Assembly: GCA_009760855.2 (NCBI GenBank)
Contig: WPIO01000079.1
Coordinates: forward strand, 107,501-171,500
From: Cristatella mucedo
Taxonomy: Eukaryota; Bryozoa; Phylactolaemata; Cristatellidae
Direction: 5' to 3'
DNA length: 64,000 nucleotides
Part shown: piece by piece, positions 22,263-34,334 of the stretch
Layout of the letters: every line of letters begins with the position of its first letter
Numbering within the stretch: the first letter of the stretch is position 1
The notes under the pieces: generated by a model
Database searches by the model: none
Told to the model about the DNA's origin: nothing
The model's input: the letters and a program-made list of their open reading frames with translations, nothing else
Made by a program: the position numbers and the translations under genes

Positions 22263-22289
22263 TGATAGGTAGGCGGCCCTCACTCCGAG

Positions 22290-23855
22290 AACGCTATATT
22301 GCAAGTGAAGACCACAGAGATGAAGGTATAGGGTCTTCAGGAGACGAGCTCTTTTTGCTAGACCTTATTAAGGCAGCCACATCACAGGCAGAAACATCGG
22401 AGAACCTTTTAAGAAAGGTCACAGGTTGAGGAATGGCGATTGCTTTGGTCGGAGGGGGCTCAATGAAGGCACGAATGTGCACAATTTTTTTTAGTAAAGA
22501 AGGCTGAAAAATTTTCGGCTGAGCCCTTAATATCTGGGGAGTCAGACCTGAGAGCATTGGCCAGTAAATGGTTTACTGTCTTATAAATCTGTTTAGTGTC
22601 CGACTGGCAGAAATTCAGTTTTCTAATGAAAAAAGAAGCCCTGGCTTTTTTAAGCTATCGGGTGTAAACTCGAAGGAAGTCTTTAAAATTGACTAGGTCT
22701 GCCTCAGACCCCGATTTCTTGAAACGACCTCTCCACTGACTTTGGGGTGTGCCCACTGACCCTCTCAGATCATTGTTCGGTCTCGTTTACTGTTCCTGCT
22801 ACCTCGTACGTACAGGGCAATGTCGATTTTGCCAAACGACGTAACTTACAAAGCATTGACATAGACAAGTTTTTGAAATCTGTGTGTGATGCAGGCCTTC
22901 TTGATCTGCATTCAGACTCGATCGGCAGCCTCGATACCCTCACTGATGCGATGAACATGACACTCAGGAGTGCTCTTGACAAGCATGCTCCCGTTTGCTC
23001 TATCCGTGTTCAAAGTCGTCGAGATTGCTTTCAATTTACAAAAAAACTCCTTAAGAGGTTGAGTTCCATGCTTTGGGAGCATACGACCTAACTGCACGGT
23101 CTCCACAGGATTTAGGTTTGTACGAGGTATAGTATAGGAAAACTGTTAGATTCCAAAAAGCGGGTGGTACAATGCCTGGCAGTAGATCTGAGAGATCGGT
23201 GGATAGGTGGATAGGCTGGAGCCAAAGAATGAAGGGACGTGAAAGTGAGCGACAAAACCTTGAAGTCAATCCGTTTCTTGACTGGTAGCCAGTGCAGGTC
23301 GACGAGAAGTGGTGTGATGTGGCAACTGCAATGCTCACGACAGACAAGCCTAGCTGCAGAGTTTTGCATCAGCTGTAAGTGCCTGAGTGCACATGCCGGT
23401 AGACCAGCAAGCAGTGAGTAACAGAAGTCAAGACGGGATGTCACAAATGCATGGACCAACTTAGATGTGGTATCCCTGTCTAAACAAGCCCGATTTTTAG
23501 TAATGTTGTGTAGCTGAAAGTAGGCAGACTTGACTGTAGAGCTGATGTGGTCGTCCAATGAGTGGTCACTTTGGAACGTAACACCTAAATTTAGTGTACA
23601 TTCAACAGGAGATATCCAGGCAGAGCCGATTGTGAGCGATAGTCTTTCCAATTTCTGAATCACACTTGGTTTGCCCATAGCTAGTAAGTTAGTTTTATCA
23701 TCATTAAATCTAAGAAAATTTGCTGCCATTCATGTGCGGATGTCATCAATACAGGCAGCAAGGGAGTGAAGAGAATTTGACCTGCCGGAGTGCAGGGAGG
23801 GATCAAAGCAAAGGTACAACTGAGTGTCATCCGAATAGAAGTGAAAGCCTAGATT
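22290..23855 (-). mobile_element. LINE A mosaic with an inverted segment
   Basis: Three pieces. At 23,051-23,855 (minus) lies the RT C-terminal region, with a 205-codon frame (23,112-23,729) containing LGVTFQSDHSLDDHISSTVK. At 22,741-23,050 (plus) lies the end of the endonuclease domain and linker (LSDHCSVSFTVPA, DAMNMTLRSALDKHAP). At 22,290-22,740 (minus) lies the linker (VTFLKRFSDVSACDVAALIR). The middle piece is opposite to its neighbours. Confidence 0.75.
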
Positions 23856-23857
23856 AT

Positions 23858-24775
23858 AATAATAGTAATGTACTTGATAAAGCGCCCTCAGGGAACTTAA
23901 TCTTTTTCTAGGCGCTTTACATTTGCCGCAAAGGGAAATTTAATTGAATGGTAAGTAAAATCATGCTTGAAAAACAAACAAAATGAATAATATGGTTAGG
24001 GTTACATGCACAGGGTCAGCATGCAAATGTGGTTAGTGGCAGCATGCACAGTGTCAGCATGCATAAGCACATGAAGAACGAATCACAAGGACCCACTAAA
24101 TGCTGTCCTAAATAGGTGTGTTTTTAGGTTCCTTTTAAATGTGGTCAGGTCATTGGATGTTCTGACGCAGGTCGGGAGGGAGTTCCAGGCTTTGGGAGCA
24201 TACGAACTAAATGCACGGTCTCCAAAGGATTTAAGGTTTGTACGAGGTCTTTGTAGACTGTTGGACCGAAAAGCAGGTGGTATGATGCTTGGCCTGATGG
24301 GGTACTATATCCGAGAGATAGGCTGGAGCCAGAGAATGAAGGGACCTAAAAGTGAGCGACAAAACCTTGAAGTCAATCCGTTGCTTGACTGGTAGCCAGT
24401 GCAGGTCGGCGAGAAGTGGAGTAATGTGGCAACTGCGACGCTCACGACAGACAAGCCTAGCTGCAGAGTTTTGCACCAGCTGCAATCGCCTGATCGCACC
24501 TGCTGGTAGGCCAGTAAGCAGTGAGTTGGAGAAGTCGAGACGGGATGTCACGAATGCATGGACCAACTTGGACATGGTATCCTTATCTAAACAAGCCCGA
24601 ATTTTAGCAATGTTATGAAGCTGAAAATAGGCAGATTTGACTGTGGAGATGATATGGTCGTCTAACAAGAGGTCGCTTTGGAATATGACACCTAGATTTC
24701 GAGCTGATTCAACTGGAGACATGCTGGCAGAGCCAATTATGAGAGTCAGCCTTTCCAGTCTCTGAATCACACTTG
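23858..24775 (-). mobile_element. LINE A copy, 3' part
   Basis: The reverse orientation ends with the hairpin tail and ATT run at 23,858-23,930. A 179-codon frame (24,231-24,770) carries SPVESARNLGVIFQSDLLLD and LVHAFVTSRLDFSNSLLTGL. It abuts the older LINE A mosaic. Confidence 0.9.
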
Positions 24776-25499
24776 GTTGTGCTTGGCAATCACATCCATC
24801 ACAATTGAGCTCTCATTGCTTCTGTTTCCCACAAGCCAAGGAAAAAAAATCAGTCGGCATAAGTTTATGTGTTGCTTGCACTAGGTCGGATGATCTACCG
24901 GATGTGCATTCATTGATGATTACGGGTCAAGGCCAATGGTCAGCCTTGTACCGACCATTCTCCTGTAGTGACCTGCTGCTGCCCACAGTCTCTGCTGCTG
25001 ACTCCGAAGCAAAGCGGACCGCTCAGCTGATCAATCAGCTGATCATGTCTGCCACTCATTTGCAGTGTCGAGACTGGCAACCGGCAGATGAGCCAGCGAC
25101 TGTAGATGGGACAGCAGATGATCGCCAGTATTCCCTCAACTGTTGCCGGATACACAGGAGGCTGCAAGTCTGCAGGTCTAAATGCAGTCGTTTTGGTGAG
25201 TGTGTCACAGAGATATTTTTTCTGAGCCATACATGCCGTCAAAGACAATAATATTAATCAGTAATCCATTAAGACATTCGTATGCTACTCGGAGATAAAT
25301 GAATCCCTTTCCAGGCAGTTTGCATATGCTGGAAAGGAAGCATGTAAATTGATGTAGCAATAGTATGCTCAGTGTCATGATGCATTAGCACACAAAGGAC
25401 AATATACATGGCCAGATCAAATGCTATGAACAGTGTTCGGTTTTAGCTTCTTTTTACATGTCGTCTAGTCAGGGTATGTTGTGAAGTCAGTCGGTCAGT
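24776..25499. other. Spacer, nothing recognised
   Basis: A plus frame of 148 codons (24,805-25,251) has no recognised motif or splice context. A LINE A-like tail remnant (GAAGCATG...GTGTCATGATGCAT) is visible near 25,330-25,400. Confidence 0.45.
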
Positions 25500-26200
25500 A
25501 CATGCGGATATGTAAATATCTCTATCTTCACCTATGTTAAGTCACAAAGACTGACTGGACGCTACTTCAGAGAGATTTCTTTTGCTTGCAGACGCCTAGC
25601 CAAAGCATCTTTAAATTGACGCTCTGACTCTATCTCACGCAACAAAGTGAAAGTGCTCCGGATAGCCGAATCGGGGGGGGGGGGGGGCTTCTATGGAAGT
25701 GACGTAGCATGGAGGTAGCTGCTCAGGATGGCTGAGAAGGATTTGCCACAGTTGGTGGCAGGAGAGTATGTGCCGTTAAGTAAAATTTGTGGCATTGAGT
25801 TTTTTTTAGTCTATTGGACCACTAGAGTAAAAGCTCGTGTCACCGACATATGGAGTTATTGTCCTCCATAGATCTGACCTGAAGGCCTGAGGAGGCTGAC
25901 ACTCACGGGCACAGCAGTTCAGCTAGGTGTGAAGGAGCCAAGCGATGGCAGACACTGTGGGTCAAGGTCTGTTGATCAATCGGGAGTCATCTCTACTCTT
26001 TCGGCAAAGGAGACACATAGCTGAACGGCTTTGATTTGTTGACTAATCTTGCAGCCACTTTCTTCCTTAGCTGTAATGCTTAATGGCTTTTTTGGTAGCC
26101 TACTCAAAACTGAATTACGGTAGTCCAGTTTTGAGAGAACCAGAAACTACTAAGGTCTGTGGCCAGCCATCGGCGTAGGCAGTCCCTAATCTTGGACAGA
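25500..26200 (-). mobile_element. LINE B old copy
   Basis: Reverse-orientation landmarks are TCTCACGCAACAAAGTGAAAG, GGAGGTAGCTGCTCAGGA-GGCTGA and GCAGTTCAGCTAGGTGTGAAGGAGCC. It is interrupted by a poly-G run at about 25,674-25,687 and many stops. Confidence 0.65.
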
Positions 26201-26279
26201 GATCCAACGTGCTAGGTCTAGCCTTGGCAGCAGTCATCTGTATGAATGTTTTAAACGTCGAACAGAGGACATCTTGATT

Positions 26280-26620
26280 CTGATCTCACCTGCTTGGATA
26301 GTTCCCGAGTTTGGAAGCATGCAAGCTGAAGGCACAGTCTCCAAAGGATTTTCGGTTGGTCAAAGGTACGCCTAAACGACGCATAAAGTCAGAAATAGCG
26401 GGTGGTACGATGCACGTGTTGAAGTAGTAGTTTCATTTCAGGTATTTGGGAGAGCAAGAAACTGAAGGCAGTTTTGTGGAGGCAGAGCCTGGAAGTCGAC
26501 AAACTGCTTGATGCGTTGCGTTGCTGGCGTACCGAGTTGGTGAGAAGTGGCATGAGAAGTAGCTGTTTCCCTGCTGTTCACGACAGTCGACCTGTCAAAT
26601 AAAAGTGATCGAAAGTCGGA
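26280..26620 (-). mobile_element. LINE A old fragment
   Basis: GGAAGCATGCAAGCTGAAGGCACAGTCTCCAAAGGATTTTCGGTT and GCGGGTGGTACGATGC are decayed minus-strand LINE A C-terminal landmarks. Confidence 0.6.
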
Positions 26621-26767
26621 GGCCGGTCATAAAGGTGGGCCATGAGCCTTTTGCGGTTGAGAGGCCGTGAGCCTCTCAGGTAAATGATCTGCCTGACATC
26701 TGGGTCGAAAGGCGATGGGCACTGGCAGATTCAGTGGCTTGACGCAGGCCTGTAAGGCTGCAAGGCT

Positions 26768-26868
26768 TGGCATATTAATAATAAAAAAAATAATAATAAT
26801 AATGCACTTGATAAAGCGCCCTCAGAGAACTCGCAATCTCTTCCTAGGCGCTTTACATTTGCTGAGGC
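26768..26868 (-). mobile_element. Solo LINE A tail with 10-bp TSD
   Basis: The (AAT)n run, TGCACTTGATAAAGCGCC and CTAGGCGCTTTACATTTGCTG make up only the LINE A 3' end in reverse. CTGCAAGGCT occurs on both sides (26,758-26,767 and 26,869-26,878). Confidence 0.75.
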
Positions 26869-27412
26869 CTGCAAGGCTGGTGAGTCGGTTTTTGTCAGCA
26901 GCAGGATGACTGCCAACTCGGGGTGGGGGGTGGGGGGCTCGTAGCCACATTGAGTCATCGCTCCCAGCGGCTGGGCATGTATACTGTCTCTGTATCACTC
27001 GGGATTTGAATTGGCCCCGGAACAGACGGCGAAGTCGTTGTTAGGATCGCCCAACCCTCACTAGTTCGGCTGGCTGCAAAACGCTCTCGCACTGCACCTG
27101 AAGACCTGAGGCTCGAAATTAAAACCTGAAACCGGAAAAAAAACTCGAAACCTGAAGCTCGAAATAAGCCGACTTATAAATAAAAATAAATACATAATAA
27201 ATAATATAAATAAATAATAAATCAAATAAATAAACCGACACTGCAATAGCCTTTGTATTACGGCTGATGCAGCTGGCGACTTTCAGCCTTTCTAGCTATC
27301 TTCCGGACTCAGCTTAGTGGGTTGTCTGCTTGTTGACAGCCGAGCGAAAGCATCGGAGCAAACGTTTTGGCAGGCCTTTATTTCGTGAGCCACTAGCCAG
27401 GAGGGCAGCCGT

Positions 27413-27577
27413 GATCGCACACTAGGTAAGACGGTTGCTTTTCACGAGCTCGTTGGTCCCAAATGTCGTGGGTTTGAATCCTCTAGTGGGCAATCATTTG
27501 TTGCCGCTGCAAACTGTGTTGATAGCCGTAAAGGCTCTTCTGTTGCTATACAAAAGAGGCTGTTAAATCAGCTAGTT
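27413..27577 (+). mobile_element. SINE-1 copy
   Basis: CACACTAGGTAAGACGGTTGC, GTCGTGGGTTTGAATCC (box B), GTTGATAGCCGTAAAGGCTC and GGCTGTTAAATCAGCTAG align along the full length with the 9,004 copy. Confidence 0.82.
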
Positions 27578-28185
27578 TATAAACATTTCAAGTTTCGGAC
27601 CGGAAGTGCCTGGTGCGACGCCCAGCTGGGGGTGATGCATACCCAGCTGGGGGTGATGCATAAAAATTACACGAGCGCATACAGCAGACTCACCTCTCCT
27701 CAGCTTCCGGTTGTAGCTCTGACCTTGCGAGAGCTCTCGGGCGATAGCTTACTCTGGGCGTCAGCTACCTAATTGTGGCCGTACATGTATTGCATACTAT
27801 TTCACTCAGAAACCGCCATCTCGACGCAATACTGGTAGTTATGCTCGAAAAGGAAGGAGAATGAAGGAAGGAGAAGGAAGGAAGGAGAAGGAGAAAGAAG
27901 GAAGAGTGACTCGACGAATGGGGGGGGGAATATATTCATGGTGAGCAGTTACTTTTGGACCCCACACCGGCGGCCAGGCGGTGCTGGGGAACCTTTCGTC
28001 TGGCACCGACTGGTACAGACTGGGCCTGCAGGCAGGTCAACCCAAAGGGTGTCTCCGTCGGCAGGGTGGTGGTGGTGGAGGAAGACCTCTCGGCTGACTC
28101 TGTGGGGTCGGCTGGTCGACATTTCTGCCCACTGGTGCTGGGAGAGATAGGGGTGGGGTCGGCTTTGGATGTTAGGACTTGCCTT
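27578..28185. other. Spacer with purine tract and short duplication
   Basis: CCCAGCTGGGGGTGATGCATA is duplicated in tandem at about 27,622-27,665. A GAAGGA-rich purine tract lies at 27,850-27,905. A G-run (27,920-27,928) follows. No gene is recognised. Confidence 0.6.
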
Positions 28186-28395
28186 ATATTATCATAATAA
28201 TAATAATAACACATTTTATAGAGCCCTCAGAAAACTTAATCTCTTTCTAGGCACTTTACAGAAGCGTGGTCGAATGGTTAGTGTTAGGATGCTTGATGAC
28301 AGCATGCATACAGTAGTTACAAGTTAGAGGTTAGAGGTTAGCAGGCATACCATAGTTAGAGGTGACACGCACAGGGTCAGCACCCATATTTATGT
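28186..28395 (-). mobile_element. LINE A 3' UTR fragment
   Basis: The ATAATAATAA run, CCCTCAGAAAACTTAATCTCTTTCTAGGCACTTTACA hairpin and the AGGTGACACGCACAGGGTCAGCA block match the LINE A 3' UTR in reverse. Confidence 0.8.
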
Positions 28396-30928
28396 AGGAT
28401 ATAAATTATACATGATATACATTAGCATATATATATATATATATTTATATATTTATATGCTAATGGGCAGACCTTGGCCCCAGCCTATTGGCCGGTGCCG
28501 GACATGCAGTTTCATAGCAAAACTCGGGCTTTGGGTTCTCTGAAGCTGAACGCATATCCGTCATTGATCTGCTCCACGTTGGAGCTGCTTCCGGGCTTGC
28601 AGCAGCCGCAGCTTTCTTCGCCACCACCTGTTCTGGCTTTGCGGAGGAGGAAGAGCAGCGGAGAGATGGGTGAAGTCAAATGTGTGCCACACGTAGCTCA
28701 GTGCATTGCTCATACACTCGCTGCGGACCACCGGCGCAGCCGTCGGCTTCCTGCGAGGCCTCACGAACGTGATTCTCTGACCGAAACGGTCGGCTCTTCG
28801 TCATCCGGTGCTGAAGATCTGTCATGTGAACTTCACAAGCCCAGTCTAGTGCATCTGACCTTGAACTTCGTGCGCGTGCACCAGCTCCTGTCGGATCGTC
28901 TGCATCGCACGCGACCTGCTGCCAGCTTGCTGTGTCTGTCTGTCTGTGCTCGTGTGCGACGGATGATGTAGCACTGGTTTGGGCTCGAATGGCTGCACTC
29001 GAAGAAATGTCGTGTCTCGTTTTCTGTAGACGTGCTTCGTCTCCGTTCTGGCTGCAGCTGCTGGCTCTTTGGTGTTACCTGATTTTGAGTCGTGTCATGA
29101 TCTTAAGTGTCCTAAGTAGTAAGTATTGCTCTGGCAAGCGACGGTTGCATACTGCTGGTCTTGCTGTTTGTCAGCGATCGTGAAGCTTTGCCCTTGACCG
29201 GCTAGGATGAAGGCAACTGCATGTCTTTTCTGCCTTGACAGCCAGCAGTAATCGCCTCGAATAATCGGTGCTACTGATGCGCAGTAAGTAAATGCATGTC
29301 AGAAGCACCTAGTACAAACCTTTGCTGCTTATCTAGTTTGCTCAATCATTTTCAAGCAGATGGGCTAGTCTACTGCCCCATATCTCCAGTAGCCCCACAC
29401 CGTGGCGCAGCTCTTATTCTCACCAGCCCCAGCCCTTATTCTCAACTTGGCAGCCCGATCCAAGATCAACTGTGGATGACATCAACGACGACGACGCTGC
29501 TGACTGTGAGCTGTGCCATCTGCTGCCTCCTTTGTTACCTAATACCTCATTATTGCATGCCTTGCCTGCGACAGCTGCTGTCTACTGCCAGGACTCCAGG
29601 GTCATTCCTATGCCGGTGCTTGCATGGGGCATCGAAGCACCTTATTCCTTAACATTCCTTAACCTCGTAGCACCGGCTGAAGATCCCATAGAACACTTAA
29701 AGGGATGGAGCGACCATCTTGTGATCGAGCGATCCGGAAAGAGGCTGCTGCTGCTGCCAGCAGTCATCAGATTCTAGGGGTTTCTGTGATTTTCTGGCTT
29801 GCCCAACATTAAACTCAACGCAACAAAGACATTGCCACTGGCAGTGTAGGTAGTAACTTCAGCCGACACTTTAGCAAGCCTGGGGTTCTCCAAGCAAGCT
29901 ATACATCGAGCCCCGCCTTGCACGACTTACTGGGCGGACATTTGCAATGCCGCTCAGGCGGCGTGGAAGGTACACGCGAGTGTCCCCCCCCCTACGACCA
30001 GCCGTTCAGTTACGCCAAGTCCGGTCGCCACCGCCGGGACTTGAGCCCCCCCCCCCCCCCCCCCCGTCGGAGCTGCCAGACGTCCCGCCAAGCTGCTCCG
30101 GTGGCTGAGACAGCGCTCGGTGCTCGTGCTCGGAGCTCGTGGTTCATGCCCGACACGCTACCACTACGTGTCAACGTCTCGGCGCTCCTGCTCCAAAGCG
30201 GCCGCCGCCTCGCTCAGCAGGCCGGCGAGCGGCTTCGCGCAGTGCGGGCTGCGCCGGCGTCGTCGGGCGTTTTACACCCCCCCCCCCCCCCCCCCCCGCT
30301 GCTTAGGAGCAGCCACCGACCCACCGCGCCGTCGCAGCCGCTTCCGCCGCCGGCTGCTCTGCAGCTCACTCTTTAGTCATCTGGCGTCATACTTTAGTCA
30401 TCCTCTTCATCTGGCATCTCTTCCTCCTTCGAGACACCGACCGTCCGCCACTCTCCAGTCCTCCTAAAGTTCTTCTTAGAAATCATGACGTTTAAATGAA
30501 TGAATTGTATAACCTGAGTTAATAATCATTTTTGGCCCCAGGGGTCCAATTGTGCCAGATATTATTATCGTGACTGCATGCATCATTTAATGCACCACTA
30601 TTGCTATCATGTTTTCAATGAAGCACTTTTTTGCTTAAAGCTCGAAAGACCAGACGATTTTTGTAAAACAGTGGGCGCTATAATAAAAATTGGGTCGGTG
30701 AAGGAGGAGCCGAAGGTAAAAGGCCAAAGGTCTACTGTGGACAGAGCTGCAAGTGTGCAGTTCGATTTTTACGCGGGCAGCAGCAGCGGCGGCAGGCATG
30801 ACCCATGATCTATGAGTGACCATCTTCTGAAATCACCTAGTGAAAGGTACAAGATGCATAATCGATCTTTGTGCCTCACTTGAAATTAATATGCATGCGC
30901 TGCTGTAGACTTTTTTTGCCCTGCACCT
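28396..30928. other. Unassigned region with poly-C runs
   Basis: Contains an AT-rich inverted repeat (28,420-28,465), a plus frame of 165 codons at 28,474-28,971 and a Pro/Ser-rich plus frame of 152 codons at 29,918-30,376 that spans poly-C runs (about 30,046-30,065 and 30,278-30,297). The homopolymers inside these frames argue against coding. No protein family is recognised. Confidence 0.45.
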
Positions 30929-32595
30929 CAGGTCATGTCCCAGCACCTTTCAAAAAAAGCTGTAGTCAGGCCACTTCTCAAGAAAGCGACACTAGACCAA
31001 GAGAACTTAAGCAACTACCGCCCAGTCTCTCTTCTACCATTCCTATCAAAGACACTGGAACGGGTCATGGCGAACCAGCTAAACTCATACATTAAAACCT
31101 CACACCCTGCTAGTAAGTTCCAGTCTGGCTTTAGAGCTAATCACTCCACAGAGTCAGCATTGCTTAGGGTGTACAACGACCTACTTAGGAATGCAGACAT
31201 GGGTAGAGTGTCTCTGCTTGTTTTGCTCGATCTTTCGGCAGCTTTTGATACCATCGATCACAAAGTTCTTCTAGAGTGCCTCTCATCTCGCCTGGGCATC
31301 ACTGGCACTGCTCTGCAGTGGTGGTTCAGGTCCTATCTCAGTGGGAGACTCCAGAGTATTGACATGAATGGACAAAGATCATCAGAGGTACCTCTGAAAT
31401 ATGGAGTACCTCAGGGCTCAGTGCTAGGTCCGGTTCTTTTCACGGTTTATACTCTGCCTCTTGCTGATGTGATTGCCAAGCACAATCTAGGCTTTCACTT
31501 CTATGCGGATGACACTCAGTTGTGCCTTTGCTTTGATCCCTCTCAGCCTTGGAGCACCTCGAATTCTCTTAACTCACTTGCTGCATGCATTGATGACATC
31601 CCCACATGGATGGCTGCAAATTTTCTAAAACTAAATGACGATAAAACTAACTTACTAGTTATGGGCAAACCCAGTGTGATTCAGAAATTGGAAAGGCTGA
31701 CGCTCAAAATTGGCTATGCCAGCATATCTCCAGTTGAATCAGCTCGAAATCTAGGTGTCATATTCCAAAGCGACCTCTCGTTAGACGACCATATCAGCTC
31801 CACGGTCAAATCAGCCTATTTTCAGCTTCATAACATTGCTAAAATTAGGGCTTGTTTAGATAAGGATACCACGTCCAAGTTGGTCCATGCATTCGTGACA
31901 TCCCGTCTCGACTTCTGCAACTCACTGCTTACTGGCCTACCAGCGTGTGCGATCAGGCGATTGCAGCTGGTGCAAAACTCTGCAGCTAGGCTTGTCTGTC
32001 GTGAGCGTCGCAGTTGCCACATTACACCACTTCTCGCCGACCTGCACTGGCTACCAGTCAAGCAACGGATTGACTTCAAGGTTTTGTCCCTCACTTTTAG
32101 GTCCCTTCATTCTAAGGCTCCAGCCTATCTCTCAGATATACTCCCCCATCAGGCCAAGCATCGTACCACCTGCTTTTCGGAATCCAACAGTCTACAAATA
32201 CCTCATACAAACCTTAAATCCTTTGAAGACCGTGCATTTAGTTTGTATGCTCCCAAAGCCTGGAACTCCCTCCCGACCTGCGTCAGGACATCCCCTGACC
32301 TGACCGCATTAAACAGGAACTTGAAAACACACCTATTTAGGGCAGCATTTAGTGGGTCCCTGTGATTCGTCCTTGATATGCTTATGCATGCTGACACTAT
32401 GCATGCTGCCACTAACCACATCTGCATGCTGACCCTGTGTATGTCACCCCTAACCATGTTATTCATTTTGTTTGTTTTTCAAGCATGATTTTACTCACCA
32501 TTCAATTGCATTTCCCTTTGCGGCAAATGCAAAGCGCCTAGAGAGAGATTAAGATCTCTGAGGGCGCTTTATCAAGTGAATTATTATTATTATTA
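30929..32595 (+). mobile_element. LINE A, best-preserved copy
   Basis: A 5'-truncated non-LTR element beginning in the reverse transcriptase domain. It runs through the 3' UTR (CATGCTGACACTATGCATGC, CACCCCTAACCATGTTATTC), the terminal hairpin AAAGCGCC...GGGCGCTTT (about 32,530-32,570) and an (ATT)n tail. TGCACCT occurs at 30,922-30,928 and 32,596-32,602 and may be the target-site duplication. An ATT tail with a 3' hairpin is characteristic of the L2/CR1 group. Confidence 0.88.
30935..32365 (+). CDS. LINE A reverse transcriptase ORF (5'-truncated)
   Basis: An open frame of 476 codons encoding most of a non-LTR retrotransposon reverse transcriptase, the enzyme that copies element RNA into nicked target DNA. 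Landmarks in order: NYRPVSLLPFLSKTLERVMA (about residue 28), FRANHSTESALLRVYNDLLR (about 65), LLDLSAAFDTIDH (motif A, about 100), GVPQGSVLGPVLF (motif B, about 155), FYADDTQL (motif C, catalytic Asp pair, about 185), then WMAANFLKLNDDKTNLLVMG and the C-terminal LYAPKAWNSLPTCV and LKTHLFRAAFSG. The endonuclease domain that should precede it is missing here, but related endonuclease fragments lie at 22,741-23,050 and 56,200-56,580. The first ATG at 30,935 is near the truncation point and is probably not a native start. Clade assignment (L2/CR1-like) is from motif resemblance only. Confidence 0.88.
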   Translation: MSQHLSKKAVVRPLLKKATLDQENLSNYRPVSLLPFLSKTLERVMANQLNSYIKTSHPASKFQSGFRANHSTESALLRVYNDLLRNADMGRVSLLVLLDLSAAFDTIDHKVLLECLSSRLGITGTALQWWFRSYLSGRLQSIDMNGQRSSEVPLKYGVPQGSVLGPVLFTVYTLPLADVIAKHNLGFHFYADDTQLCLCFDPSQPWSTSNSLNSLAACIDDIPTWMAANFLKLNDDKTNLLVMGKPSVIQKLERLTLKIGYASISPVESARNLGVIFQSDLSLDDHISSTVKSAYFQLHNIAKIRACLDKDTTSKLVHAFVTSRLDFCNSLLTGLPACAIRRLQLVQNSAARLVCRERRSCHITPLLADLHWLPVKQRIDFKVLSLTFRSLHSKAPAYLSDILPHQAKHRTTCFSESNSLQIPHTNLKSFEDRAFSLYAPKAWNSLPTCVRTSPDLTALNRNLKTHLFRAAFSGSL

Positions 32596-32669
32596 TGCAC
32601 CTGCAAATAAAAGATCTGAACCACACTTGGTAAATAAAATAAATAGATACCAAAACCTTAAGAGAGCAA

Positions 32670-33160
32670 GCTAAGAGAACTAAATCTTATTTTAGGCGCC
32701 CATCATATACTCTATGTGAATCGTTTCTAATGATTAGTTATAACATGCAGTGTCGGCACGCAAAAACACAGAAATCATAATTAGTAGATCCTATCAATTT
32801 TTGTGAGAAACTGGTCGGTTTTTATTGTGTCGTCAATTCGGAGGGGTGTTGTTGTGACGTTAGTTTCGGGGTGAGCTTCAGGCTTTTCGGCATACGAACT
32901 AAAGGTACGGTCTCCAAAGGATTTGAAGTGGGTTATAGGCAAAGCTAAATAACTTGAGAATCATAAGAGCTAGTGGTAGAATGGAAAGCCCGATCGGCAA
33001 GTAGTTCGGATGAGTATGCTGCTGCCAGAGTGAGAAAATGAAGCTCACCTAAAAGTGAGAAACAAAAAACGTAAAGTCGAGCTGCCGCTTGATGGGATGG
33101 CAGTGCGCTCATAAAAAGTGTTATAATTTGCCAATTGCAACATTTACTACACAAAACCCT
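32670..33160 (-). mobile_element. LINE A old copy
   Basis: The reverse hairpin remnant (AGAGAACTAAATCTTATTTTAGGCGCC) is followed by decayed C-terminal landmarks (CATACGAACTAAAGGTACGGTCTCCAAAGGATTTG, GTGAGAAACAAAA). It has many stops. Confidence 0.65.
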
Positions 33161-33904
33161 AGCTGGTGCTGTGTTGTAGCATTCTGCCAGGAAGGGTAGG
33201 TTAGATACATGATTGAGTTATATGGGCTACGAAGATATGTTCGTGCTGACAGCATTAGTTTCAAGGGTCCGAGGGCTTTGCTATTCCCAGATGATTTTGG
33301 ATACTAAAGGGGGATACAAACTTCAGACTGAATGAGGTCCAAGTGTGTGAGGTGGTCAACAGTTTGTAATAGTAGGAGTTTACAGCATACGATCGAGCGT
33401 GTTTACCTTCGTTGCAAATAGGGCTACGCTCATGAGCTACAAGAACAAATATATCAGTCAATGTACAAAATTTGGCACTTGAGAGATCAGTCGGGTCATC
33501 ACATTGAATAGTTGAATGAATTTTAAAGTCACCTAGTAGGAGGGAAGTACGAATTCTGGAACATTATATCAAAATTATATCAGCAAAAATCTGAAATGAA
33601 AAGAGGACTTGGTCTTGGGGACAAAAAAGTACTGCTACCATGGGCAACTTGCTGGCGGAAGGGCTTGAAAACAGGAACTATTCTCTCATATCCACTTAAC
33701 ATAAATGCTTACAATATCCTCTCATATCCGCTTAGTATCTGATAAATGCTTAAAATTGATTTTGATTTGGCCAAAAGCCCGAAGTGACGTGAGCTCAATA
33801 GCTATTACTGCCTACTGTTTGGTCATGGTGGAACTTATTCAAAGGTAACAAACACATGATGTTTGACTTTTGAGTCGGCCTCTGCTGACGTGTCGAATCA
33901 ATGT
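33161..33904. other. Spacer, nothing firm
   Basis: Possibly further decayed LINE sequence. No landmarks are clear enough to assign. Confidence 0.4.
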
Positions 33905-34290
33905 TCTCGTTTTTTGATATAAACTTCGTACAAACCTCAATTCGTTTGGGGACGGTGCCTTTAGTTCGTATACTCTCAAAAGCCTGGAACTCACTCCCGA
34001 CCTGCTTCACGACATTTTCTAACTCGTCCAAATTTTAAAAGAAACTAAAAACATCACTATTTCTAACAGCATTTAGTGGGTCCCTGTGATTCGTCCTTTA
34101 TGTGCTCATGTGTGCTGACACTGTGCATGCTGCCACTAACCGTATTTGCATGCTGACTGTGCATGTCACCCCAAACCATGTTATGCTTGTTGTGTATTGG
34201 GCATGCTACCACTAGCCATTGTGCTTCCTGTGCAGCTAATAAAAAGGGCCTAGAAAGAGATTGAGTTCTCTTACGGCACTTTGTCAGACC
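33905..34290 (+). mobile_element. LINE A old 3' copy
   Basis: CTTCGTACAAACCTCAATTCGTTTGG, AAAAGCCTGGAACTCACTCCCGACC and GCATTTAGTGGGTCCCTGTGATTCGTCC are clear LINE A landmarks, ending with CCTAGAAAGAGATTGAGTTCTC. Confidence 0.8.
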
Positions 34291-34334
34291 TTCAGCACAG
34301 AGTTGCCGAAGATGCCTGAAGAGCATTTTATATT

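Noticed and set aside
29918-30376. 152-codon Pro/Ser-rich frame as a gene
   Set aside because: It contains two poly-C runs likely to vary in length, with no conserved motif or splice signals.
31828-32094. Minus-strand frame of 88 codons inside LINE A, recurring at 24,352-24,618
   Set aside because: It is the antisense shadow of the conserved RT C-terminal region; recurrence reflects the repeat family.
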